Source of the DNA: an uncultured Bacilli bacterium
Lineage (GTDB): Bacteria > Bacillota_I > Bacilli_A > RF39 > UBA660
Direction: 5' to 3'
NCBI GenBank assembly: GCA_934133155.1
Contig: CAKPAT010000010.1
Span: forward strand, 1 to 20,282
DNA: 20,282 nucleotides
Shown here one piece after another: positions 1-5,172 of the stretch. The notes under the pieces are model-generated. The model was given only the letters and a program-made list of their open reading frames with translations, was not told the DNA's origin and did not search any database. Position 1 is the stretch's first letter; each line of letters starts with the position of its first letter. The translations under genes and the position numbers were made by a program.

Positions 1-78
1 ATCTTTTGTTATAACCATATTAATTTTTCCATTTTCAATGTCACTTAACATTCTTTTAAACTCTGGACGCTCAAAAGA
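1..78 (-). pseudogene. serine recombinase (resolvase/invertase N-terminal domain) fragment
   Basis: Read on the minus strand from about 78 down to 1, the sequence gives SFERPEFKRMLSDIENGKIN followed by MVITKD, and is still open at the window edge. This matches the part of the serine-recombinase catalytic domain between the 'YSGxxFERPxFxxML' segment and the 'KDLSRLGR' segment of large serine recombinases (transposon or phage integrases). The catalytic serine and start codon would lie upstream, but there the sequence switches abruptly to an HU gene read on the other strand. The gene is therefore broken at about 73-80. It may be a remnant of a mobile element or one side of a chimeric assembly. 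The family call is solid because the motif is distinctive; activity cannot be judged. Confidence 0.75.
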
Positions 79-188
79 AAGAAGAGAGACAAGGACGTAA
101 TCCTAGAACTGGTGAAGCTGTAACTATTCCTGCAAGAACTGCTGTTACTATTAAAGCTGGTGCTAAATTAAAAGATGCATTAAATTAA
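75..188 (+). pseudogene. hup: DNA-binding protein HU, C-terminal fragment
   Basis: The frame ending in TAA at 186-188 reads KKEERQGRNPRTGEAVTIPA and ends with KAGAKLKDALN. This is the DNA-gripping arm (GRNPRTGE) and final helix (FKAGxxLKDAL) of HU/IHF-type nucleoid proteins, which bend and compact DNA as dimers. Only about 38 of the usual 90 residues are present. An in-frame stop lies a few codons upstream, inside sequence that codes for a serine recombinase on the other strand, so the HU gene has no N-terminal half here. It is either a truncated gene or one half of an assembly join. An intrinsic terminator follows immediately. Confidence 0.8.
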
Positions 189-208
189 GGCGGGTTTAGC
201 CTTTTTTT
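187..208 (+). terminator. intrinsic terminator of the HU gene
   Basis: Stem AAGGC (187-191) pairs with GCCTT (199-203) across a 7-nt loop, followed by a T run to 208. The first two bases of the stem are the last two bases of the HU stop codon. Confidence 0.75.
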
Positions 209-215
209 AATGTAT

Positions 216-232
216 GGAGGTGTTTATTTATT
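216..232 (+). promoter_or_regulatory. ribosome binding site deciding an ATT start for cca
   Basis: GGAGG at 216-220 sits 9 nt upstream of ATT at 230-232, the only plausible initiation site in the cca frame. Two tiny out-of-frame ORFs overlap it: ATG at 214 ends at TAA 232-234, and this shares its A with an ATG at 234 that stops after two codons. They could be chance or could reduce initiation at cca. Confidence 0.45.
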
Positions 233-1330
233 AATGAGGTAGCGCTTAAACTTTTAAATAAAATAGCTAGTTATGGCTATGAAGCTTATATTGTTGGGGG
301 TTATCCTAGAGATTTATATTTAAAAAGAGATTACACAGATATTGATATGTGCACCGATGCAACGCCGATGGAACTTAAAAAAATTTTCCCCGATATGATT
401 ATTTCTAATTCGGAGTATGGTAATGTTTCTTTGATCTTTGAAAAAGTTAGATTTGAAATTACTACTTTCAGAAAAGAACTTAAATATAAAGATCATAGAA
501 GACCAGAAAAAACTTTCTATGTTAATTCTTTAGACGAAGATTTAAAACGTAGAGACTTTACAATTAACACTTTATGTATTGATAAAAATGGCAAAGAAAT
601 TGATTTAATGCGGGCTAAGGATGATTTGGATAATAAAATTATTCGAATGGTTGGTAATCCTAAAACACGTTTAAAAGAAGACGCTTTAAGAATACTTAGG
701 GCAGTTAGATTTGCAACTGTTTTAAATTTTAAGATTGAGGATAATTTAAAAGGATGCATTAAAAGATATGGACATTATTTAAGAAAACTTTCTAGTGACC
801 GTAAGAAGGAGGAGCTTGATATTATATTTGCCAGTAATAATAAGGAGTATGGTATTGAACTTTTAAATGAGCTTAAGCTTACTGATTATTTAGATATTGG
901 TAACCTTAAAAAAATTAAAATTACTCCTTCTATGATTGTTACTTGGGCACAGCTTAATGTGCTTGATAAATATAATTTTACTTCGGCTGAAAAGGATGTT
1001 ATTAATAAAATTAATGATGCTAAAACTAAAGATATTTTAAATCCACATGTTTTATATACTGATGGGCTTTATGTATGTACTTTAGTTGCTGAACTTAATG
1101 GTGTTGATAAGAAAGCTTTAAATGAAGTTTATATGAATATGCAGATTAAAAATAGAACAGATATTGCTTTAGAACCCTTAGAAATTTGCGACGTTTTGAA
1201 TAAGAAAGCTGGTAAGTTTTTAAAGGATTTAATTGACGATTTAGAAGATAAAATTTTAGATGGAAAATTAGATAATAATAAAAAAGATATTACTGATTAT
1301 CTTTTGAATAATTATTTAGAAAAGGCTTAA
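230..1330 (+). CDS. cca: CCA-adding tRNA nucleotidyltransferase / poly(A) polymerase family, apparent ATT start
   Basis: Class II nucleotidyltransferase that adds or repairs the 3' CCA end of tRNAs in the cytoplasm. Counting from 230, the Gly-Gly nucleotide motif is at residues 23-24 (IVGGYPRD), the metal-binding DxD is D37/D39 (TDIDM), RRDFTIN is at about 107-113 and the LRILRAVRFA head-domain motif follows at about 155-165. Length is 366 aa, a little short for the family. The first in-frame ATG (347) would remove the GG and DxD motifs, so translation must begin upstream. No ATG, GTG or TTG exists in frame between the TAG at 197 and 347. The best candidate is ATT at 230, 9 nt after GGAGG (216-220). 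A one-base sequencing error near the out-of-frame ATG at 234 is the alternative. All tRNA genes in the window already encode CCA, so the role here is probably repair. The gene ends in LEKA inside a 39-bp repeat. Confidence 0.85.
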   Translation: MNEVALKLLNKIASYGYEAYIVGGYPRDLYLKRDYTDIDMCTDATPMELKKIFPDMIISNSEYGNVSLIFEKVRFEITTFRKELKYKDHRRPEKTFYVNSLDEDLKRRDFTINTLCIDKNGKEIDLMRAKDDLDNKIIRMVGNPKTRLKEDALRILRAVRFATVLNFKIEDNLKGCIKRYGHYLRKLSSDRKKEELDIIFASNNKEYGIELLNELKLTDYLDIGNLKKIKITPSMIVTWAQLNVLDKYNFTSAEKDVINKINDAKTKDILNPHVLYTDGLYVCTLVAELNGVDKKALNEVYMNMQIKNRTDIALEPLEICDVLNKKAGKFLKDLIDDLEDKILDGKLDNNKKDITDYLLNNYLEKA

Positions 1331-1353
1331 AGGCCTTTTTTTAACGTATAACT
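1315..1353 (+). repeat. 39-bp direct repeat, copy 1 (cca 3' end plus terminator)
   Basis: Identical over 39 bases to 2482-2520. It covers the last codons of cca (encoding LEKA and the stop), the terminator, and the first bases after it. The copies diverge on both sides (A versus T just before, A versus G just after). Confidence 0.95.
1320..1342 (+). terminator. intrinsic terminator of cca
   Basis: Stem AAAAGGC (1320-1326) pairs with GCCTTTT (1333-1339) across a 6-nt loop and runs into a 7-T tract. The stop codon 1328-1330 lies in the loop. Confidence 0.8.
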
Positions 1354-1367
1354 ATATATTATACGTT
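1343..1367. repeat. 9-bp inverted repeat downstream of the cca terminator
   Basis: AACGTATAA (1343-1351) and TTATACGTT (1359-1367) are perfect inverted arms around a 7-bp spacer. The left arm lies in the 39-bp direct repeat. The second copy of that repeat (2513 onward) keeps the left arm but not a matching right arm. It could be a protein site, an old element end or a secondary hairpin. Confidence 0.6.
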
Positions 1368-1480
1368 TATTTTAGCATATAAATCTTAATAAATAAAGGT
1401 GCTTTATGGGTAATTTTGGGTAAAAAGTGGTCTTTTTTTTACGCATAATATATAGTTTTATGATAATTTGGAGGGTTTTT

Positions 1481-2497
1481 ATGCGGAAATTAAAAAAAAG
1501 AAAAAGATTAATATATATAACTTTATTTGTTTTAGTTATTAGTTTATCTGTTTGTTATGCGGCTTTTAATACTAATATTAATTTGCAAGCTAAAGGAAAT
1601 ATTAAGATAACAGCTATACAAATACTTAAAAAAAATATTGTATCTTCCGGCGATGGTCTTTACAAAGATAGTAAATCTAATAGATATGTTTTTAAAGGCG
1701 CTAACCCTAATAATTATATTAAATTAGGCACTGATTTATATAGAATTATATCAGTAGAAGAAGATAATACTTTAAAGGTTATGAAAAAAGAAAGTTTAGG
1801 TACAATAGCGTTTGATACAGAAGGCACTCGATATAGTTCAGGTGATTATTGTAGTAGTACGAAAGGCTGTAAGGTTTGGAGCAGTAAGTCAACTACATTA
1901 AATGCAAACGAGGTAAATATTAGTTCTGCTAAAATAGATTTAAATGATGTGGACTATGCTTTACCAGATAAAGAAGCTAGTTTGAATATTTATTTGAATA
2001 ACGAATGGTATGAATTACTTGATAATGATGTTAAAAATTTAATTGTGACACATATTTTTAATACTGGTTTACTTTATTATTATGAGATGGACATTAATGA
2101 GACAATAAAACAAAACGTGGCTTATAAATGGAGAGGAAAAATTGGACTTATAAGTGCTTATGAATATATCATGGCTAATAGTAATACAGAGTGCAACAAC
2201 ATGAATGCTAATACATATGACGCTAATAAATATGGTGTATGTAAAACGACTAATTTTATTTATAATATTACCTCTTCTGCTCCAGCATGGACTATATCCC
2301 CTTTTTCTACTAGTGTTGATGACCGAGGACCTGAACATGTGATGTATATTAATCCACTTGGAGCCATTGGAAGTTATGGGGCTTCTTCTAATCAATCACA
2401 TACTGTTTTCCCTGTTTTTTACATAAACGGAAAGATAAATTTAACTGGTGATGGAACAGAAAGCTCACCATATGAACCGGTTTTAGAAAAGGCTTAA
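1481..2497 (+). CDS. exported surface protein with TasA/camelysin-like leader and DUF6273-like domain
   Basis: The 338-aa product starts at ATG 1481, 5 nt after GGAGGG; longer starts upstream lack a ribosome site. The N-terminus is strongly basic (MRKLKKRKR), followed by one hydrophobic segment (about residues 10-28) and the motif CYAAFNTNIN, a leader shared with the next gene and common in secreted proteins of uncultured Bacilli. The body has the pattern of DUF6273-type extracellular domains: NNYIKLGTDLYRIISV near residue 78, a YLNNEWY segment, GLISAYEYIMAN, a late AWTISP segment, and the closing VFPVFYINGKI with GDGTESSPYE. These domains usually form modules of surface adhesin-like proteins; substrate and partner are unknown. 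Several Cys residues could form disulfides outside the cell. The last residues (VLEKA) and the terminator are an exact copy of the end of cca, so this gene's native 3' end seems to have been replaced. Confidence 0.75.
   Translation: MRKLKKRKRLIYITLFVLVISLSVCYAAFNTNINLQAKGNIKITAIQILKKNIVSSGDGLYKDSKSNRYVFKGANPNNYIKLGTDLYRIISVEEDNTLKVMKKESLGTIAFDTEGTRYSSGDYCSSTKGCKVWSSKSTTLNANEVNISSAKIDLNDVDYALPDKEASLNIYLNNEWYELLDNDVKNLIVTHIFNTGLLYYYEMDINETIKQNVAYKWRGKIGLISAYEYIMANSNTECNNMNANTYDANKYGVCKTTNFIYNITSSAPAWTISPFSTSVDDRGPEHVMYINPLGAIGSYGASSNQSHTVFPVFYINGKINLTGDGTESSPYEPVLEKA
1522..1606 (+). repeat. shared export-leader module, copy 1
   Basis: This 85-bp stretch aligns without gaps to 2682-2766 with about 11 mismatches (roughly 87% identity). 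It encodes the hydrophobic segment and AAFNTNIN leader of two adjacent surface-protein genes whose downstream domains are unrelated. Confidence 0.85.
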
Positions 2498-2520
2498 AGG
2501 CCTTTTTTTAACGTATAACT
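2482..2520 (+). repeat. 39-bp direct repeat, copy 2
   Basis: Exact copy of 1315-1353, spaced 1167 bp from it. It contains the end of the surface-protein gene and its terminator. Confidence 0.95.
2487..2509 (+). terminator. intrinsic terminator of the DUF6273-like surface-protein gene
   Basis: Same hairpin as the cca terminator: stem AAAAGGC (2487-2493) with GCCTTTT (2500-2506), then T residues. The stop 2495-2497 is in the loop. Confidence 0.8.
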
Positions 2521-2574
2521 GTATATTTAACGATAATAAAAGACTAAATAATAAGAAAAAAGTGTATAGAAATA

Positions 2575-2583
2575 TGCTATAAT
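2575..2583 (+). promoter_or_regulatory. extended -10 promoter of the BspA-like gene
   Basis: TG at 2575-2576, one base, then a perfect TATAAT at 2578-2583. No good -35 is seen 16-18 bp upstream, as is common for extended -10 promoters. The predicted start is near 2590, placing the 2603-2618 palindrome in the leader. Confidence 0.55.
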
Positions 2584-2602
2584 TAAATAAAGAATTAACA
2601 TA

Positions 2603-2618
2603 TAATAACATGTTATTA
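2603..2618. promoter_or_regulatory. 16-bp perfect palindrome before the BspA-like gene
   Basis: TAATAACATGTTATTA is its own reverse complement. It lies between the promoter and the ribosome site (AAAGG, 2620-2624), so it could be an operator for a dimeric regulator or an RNA hairpin next to the ribosome site. Confidence 0.5.
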
Positions 2619-2634
2619 GAAAGGTTTGAAATAT

Positions 2635-3600
2635 ATGAGAAAAATAACCATTAAAAAATATAAAAAGGTGTTAATTTTAAGTTTATTTGTTTTAGTTATT
2701 AGTTTATCAATAGGTTATGCGGCTTTCAACACTAATATTAATTTAAAGACTAAAGGTAATATTAAGGTAACTGATGAGAGTTGTTTTACGGTATCTGATA
2801 ATGGTGATGGTACTGGCACTATTACTGATTATGATACTTCTTGTGGCTTAAAAGTTAAAATTCCGAGTACAATTAATAATTTAACTATTACTAAAATTGG
2901 CGAGGCTAAATATAATGGGTCTATTTATGTTGGAGCTTTTGCTTATAAAAAGTTAGAAGCTGTTATTTTTCCAGATACTTTAGAAGAAATTGGCTCTTCG
3001 TCTTTTTCTTCTAATAATATTGAAAGTATTGTTTTACCCGATAGTGTTAAAAAAATTGATAGTCATGCCTTTGCTTGGGGAAAACTTTCTTATATTAAGT
3101 TAAATGAAGGGTTGGAAACGATTGGCTTAGCAGCTTTTGAAGGTAATAATTTAAAAAGTTTAAGTATTCCCTCTACAGTTAAAAATATGTATTCGCAGAT
3201 TGCTAGTGGAAATAATATTGAGGGTGATGATGCATTTATTTTTGCTAGGGATAAAGATGGGAATATTGATAATACTTATTTAAATTGTTTTGCAAATAAA
3301 AATGAGGAAGTTGTTAATATTCCAAATACGGTTAAAACTATTGGAAATACAGCTTTTGTTAGTGATATATATGTAAAGATTATTAATATTCCAAATAGTG
3401 TGGAGACGATTATGGAAAGTGCTTTTTACTCTATGCCTTTATTAGAAAAAGTTAATATTGGCAGTGGTATTAAGGAAATTAATTCGAATGCTTTTAATAT
3501 TGTTCCTAAATTAAAAGAAGTTAATATTAATTTACCGGATGGTGCTATTAGTGGCAGTCCTTGGGGTGCTAGTAATGCTACTATTAATTTTCTTGGTTAA
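2635..3600 (+). CDS. exported BspA-type leucine-rich repeat surface protein
   Basis: The 321-aa product starts at ATG 2635 (AAAGG with about 10-nt spacing; the TTG at 2626 is too close to it). A basic N-terminus and hydrophobic segment (about residues 12-30) end in GYAAFNTNIN, nearly the same leader as the preceding gene. After a linker with GDGTGTITDYDTSCGLKVKI come repeats of the BspA/LRR_5 type (TpLRR), with the recurring pattern 'lxxIxIPxsVkxIgxxAFxx': for example SIVLPDSVKKIDSHAFAWGK, LNEGLETIGLAAFEGN, IPNTVKTIGNTAFVS and IPNSVETIMESAFYS. The C-terminus has the GSPWGASNATINF ending often seen in such proteins. BspA-like proteins bind host proteins or other cells, but no specific ligand can be inferred here. 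There is no LPXTG anchor, so the N-terminal segment may either be cleaved or hold the protein in the membrane. No clear terminator follows; the dnaD promoter begins almost at once. Confidence 0.85.
   Translation: MRKITIKKYKKVLILSLFVLVISLSIGYAAFNTNINLKTKGNIKVTDESCFTVSDNGDGTGTITDYDTSCGLKVKIPSTINNLTITKIGEAKYNGSIYVGAFAYKKLEAVIFPDTLEEIGSSSFSSNNIESIVLPDSVKKIDSHAFAWGKLSYIKLNEGLETIGLAAFEGNNLKSLSIPSTVKNMYSQIASGNNIEGDDAFIFARDKDGNIDNTYLNCFANKNEEVVNIPNTVKTIGNTAFVSDIYVKIINIPNSVETIMESAFYSMPLLEKVNIGSGIKEINSNAFNIVPKLKEVNINLPDGAISGSPWGASNATINFLG
2682..2766 (+). repeat. shared export-leader module, copy 2
   Basis: Paralogous to 1522-1606 (gapless, about 11 mismatches over 85 bp). It encodes the hydrophobic leader and AAFNTNIN of the BspA-like protein. 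Confidence 0.85.
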
Positions 3601-3603
3601 TTA

Positions 3604-3632
3604 TCGACAAACTTTATTAATTCATATATAAT
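3604..3632 (+). promoter_or_regulatory. promoter of dnaD-nth
   Basis: -35 TCGACA (3604-3609), 17-bp spacer, perfect -10 TATAAT (3627-3632). The predicted start near 3639 leaves only about 11 nt before the dnaD ATG, just enough for the ribosome site GGTGAG. Confidence 0.75.
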
Positions 3633-3649
3633 ATTTGTTGGTGAGTTTT

Positions 3650-4273
3650 ATGACAGGAAAAATTACGGAACTTTTAAAAAATGGGAATGTTTTTGTTCCT
3701 AAATTACTTATTTTGAATTATAAAAATTTGCATATTACGGATAGTGAACTTATTTTGCTTATTTATTTACTTGGAGAAAATGAGTTTGACCCTGAAAGAA
3801 TTTCACATGATTTGGGTTTAAAATTACCTGATGTTTTAAGTATGGTTGACAGTTTATCTAAAAAGGATATTTTAAAGTTACAAATGCGCACAGGCAAGGT
3901 TTGTGAGGAGTATGTTTGTTTTGATGAGCTTTATAATAAGCTTACTATGGCTTTTATGAGTGAGAAGAATGAAACACAGTCTACTATTTATGACAGATTT
4001 GAGAAAGAATTTGGAAGAACTTTAAGTCCTATGGAGTATGAAATTATTGGTGCGTGGATTGATGGCGGATTTAGTGAAGAACTTGTAGATCTTGCTTTAA
4101 AAGAGGCTATTTATAATGGCGTCACTAATTTGAGATATATTGATAAGATTTTATCTTCTTGGCAAAAAAAAGGTGTTAAATCTAAAGAAGATGTAAAAAA
4201 TCAAAGTTTTAAGAAGAATGAAAAGGCTAAAGAAGAGGTTTTTAATTATGATTGGCTCAACGAACAAGATTGA
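3650..4273 (+). CDS. dnaD: replication initiation/restart protein DnaD
   Basis: DnaD is a primosome component that acts with DnaB/DnaI to load helicase at oriC and at restart sites, and remodels DNA. The 207-aa product has the winged-helix N-domain (VPKLLILNYKNLHITDSELI, then the 'lgLklpdVlsmvdsLskKdilkl' helix-turn-helix) and the C-terminal DnaB_2 domain, which starts near FEKEFGRTLSPMEYEII and ends with the diagnostic YIDKILSSWQKKGVKS at about 164-178. ATG 3650 is chosen over TTG 3635 because GGTGAG sits just upstream and the predicted transcript starts at about 3639. It overlaps nth by 26 nt, and the dnaD-nth pairing is a familiar Firmicute arrangement. The charged Lys-rich tail (about 180-200) is typical. 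Confidence 0.92.
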   Translation: MTGKITELLKNGNVFVPKLLILNYKNLHITDSELILLIYLLGENEFDPERISHDLGLKLPDVLSMVDSLSKKDILKLQMRTGKVCEEYVCFDELYNKLTMAFMSEKNETQSTIYDRFEKEFGRTLSPMEYEIIGAWIDGGFSEELVDLALKEAIYNGVTNLRYIDKILSSWQKKGVKSKEDVKNQSFKKNEKAKEEVFNYDWLNEQD

Positions 4274-4871
4274 ATGTTATTTGGATAAACTTTTTCCTGA
4301 TGCTAGATGTGAACTTGTTTATAATAAAGATTATGAGCTTCTTTTGGCAACAATGTTGAGTGCACAAACTATGGATAAAAGGGTTAATATGGTTACCGCT
4401 GTTTTATTTAAAAAATACCCGACTATTTTTGATTTAGCTAAGGCGGATATTAATGATATTAAAAAAATTATTAGACCTTTAGGCAATTTTAATGTCAAGG
4501 CTTATAATGTTTTAGGTATTGCTAAAAGTTTAGTTAATGATAAAAATGGAGTACTTCCTAATGACAGGGAGTATTTGGAAAGTTTGCCTGGTGTTGGCAG
4601 AAAGACTGCTAATGTTGTTTTAAGTAATATTTTTAATGTTCCTTGTATCGCGGTAGATACACATGTCACTAGGGTTAGTAAGAGATTAGGATTTGCTTTA
4701 GATAGTGACAGTGTGGTAACGATTGAAAAAAAACTTAATGATTTATTTGATAAAAATAATTTGTGCAAAATACACCATCAATTAGTTTTATTTGGCAGAT
4801 ATTACTGTTTAGCTAGAAATCCTAAGTGTGAAACATGTGAACTTAAGGATTTATGCCGTTTTAAAAAGTGA
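4248..4871 (+). CDS. nth: endonuclease III (DNA glycosylase/AP lyase)
   Basis: Bifunctional base-excision repair enzyme that removes oxidised pyrimidines and nicks the abasic site. The 207-aa product starts at ATG 4248, preceded by GAGGT and overlapping the end of dnaD. The helix-hairpin-helix LPGVGRKTA spans residues 113-121 and holds the catalytic Lys119, which separates Nth from MutY-type monofunctional relatives. The catalytic Asp137 is in AVDTHV. The C-terminal 4Fe-4S loop is complete: Cys187-x6-Cys194-x2-Cys197-x5-Cys203. Length and domain order are normal. It is translationally coupled to dnaD and shares its promoter. Confidence 0.95.
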   Translation: MIGSTNKIECYLDKLFPDARCELVYNKDYELLLATMLSAQTMDKRVNMVTAVLFKKYPTIFDLAKADINDIKKIIRPLGNFNVKAYNVLGIAKSLVNDKNGVLPNDREYLESLPGVGRKTANVVLSNIFNVPCIAVDTHVTRVSKRLGFALDSDSVVTIEKKLNDLFDKNNLCKIHHQLVLFGRYYCLARNPKCETCELKDLCRFKK

Positions 4872-4886
4872 GATTTCTCACTTATA
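4862..4886. terminator. bidirectional terminator between nth and the SpoVIF-like gene
   Basis: AGTGAGA (4867-4873) and TCTCACT (4876-4882) form a near-perfect hairpin. An A5 run on its left acts as a T tract for the minus-strand gene, and T-rich sequence follows on the right. It contains the nth stop (4869-4871), and its right edge touches the minus-strand stop (4882-4884), so the two convergent genes share it. Confidence 0.75.
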
Positions 4887-5124
4887 TCATTTTATCTATA
4901 TTTTTTGGTACTTTATCATTGATAACAGCTTCTATTATTTTATCTTGTTTTTCTTTGGAAACTTCTCTACCAGTCATTTTACTTAATTCATTTATTACTT
5001 CTCTTAAGGTGTTTTCATTCTTAAGGTTTCCATTTTGAAGTTTGTTTGCAAGTTCTAATATTGTTTCTTTACCAACGTTTGTCTTTTTTTCTACTTTTTG
5101 AAAAAATTTATCTGAAAAATTCAA
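4882..5124 (-). CDS. SpoVIF-like small protein (stage VI sporulation protein F family)
   Basis: This is an 80-aa soluble, helical, charged protein. The order FFQKVEKKTNV, ETILELANKLQNGNLKNE, TLREVINELSKMTGREVSKE and KQDKIIEAVIND matches what I recall of the SpoVIF family (B. subtilis YjcC type), which acts late in spore coat assembly in Bacilli. The start is TTG at 5124, 8 nt after GGGGG on the minus strand; no ATG is available. It has its own predicted promoter (5144-5172), embedded in the der terminator. Presence does not prove sporulation, since related genomes keep scattered spore genes. It could be a repurposed small protein. Confidence 0.6.
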   Translation of the reverse strand: MNFSDKFFQKVEKKTNVGKETILELANKLQNGNLKNENTLREVINELSKMTGREVSKEKQDKIIEAVINDKVPKNIDKMI

Positions 5125-5128
5125 TTTT

Positions 5129-5166
5129 AAAACCCCCTACGCTATTATATGTAGGAGGTTTTTTTT
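5129..5166. terminator. hairpin ending der, overlapping the SpoVIF-like promoter and ribosome site
   Basis: Arms 5129-5140 and 5151-5162 pair with one mismatch (A-C at 5135/5156) around a 10-nt loop. A T8 tract (5159-5166) follows on the plus strand, and TTTTAAAA follows on the minus strand. In a read-through der transcript the stem would also bury the GGGGG ribosome site of the next gene. Confidence 0.65.
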
Positions 5167-5172
5167 AGTCAC
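5144..5172 (-). promoter_or_regulatory. promoter of the SpoVIF-like gene
   Basis: On the minus strand: -35 GTGACT (5172-5167), 17-bp spacer, -10 TATAAT (5149-5144, in the loop of the hairpin). Transcription would start near 5137, leaving about 13 nt before the TTG codon. The resulting RNA lacks the left arm, so its ribosome site would be free. Confidence 0.5.

Noticed and set aside
347..1330. cca starting at the ATG at 347
   Set aside because: It would remove the Gly-Gly and DxD catalytic motifs that are clearly encoded in frame upstream.
1427..1480. Longer N-terminus for the DUF6273-like surface protein
   Set aside because: GGAGGG directly before ATG 1481 and the match to the paralogous leader place the start at 1481.
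2069..2395. Minus-strand ORF opposite the surface-protein gene
   Set aside because: Shadow ORF; the plus frame has signal peptide, domain motifs and ribosome site.
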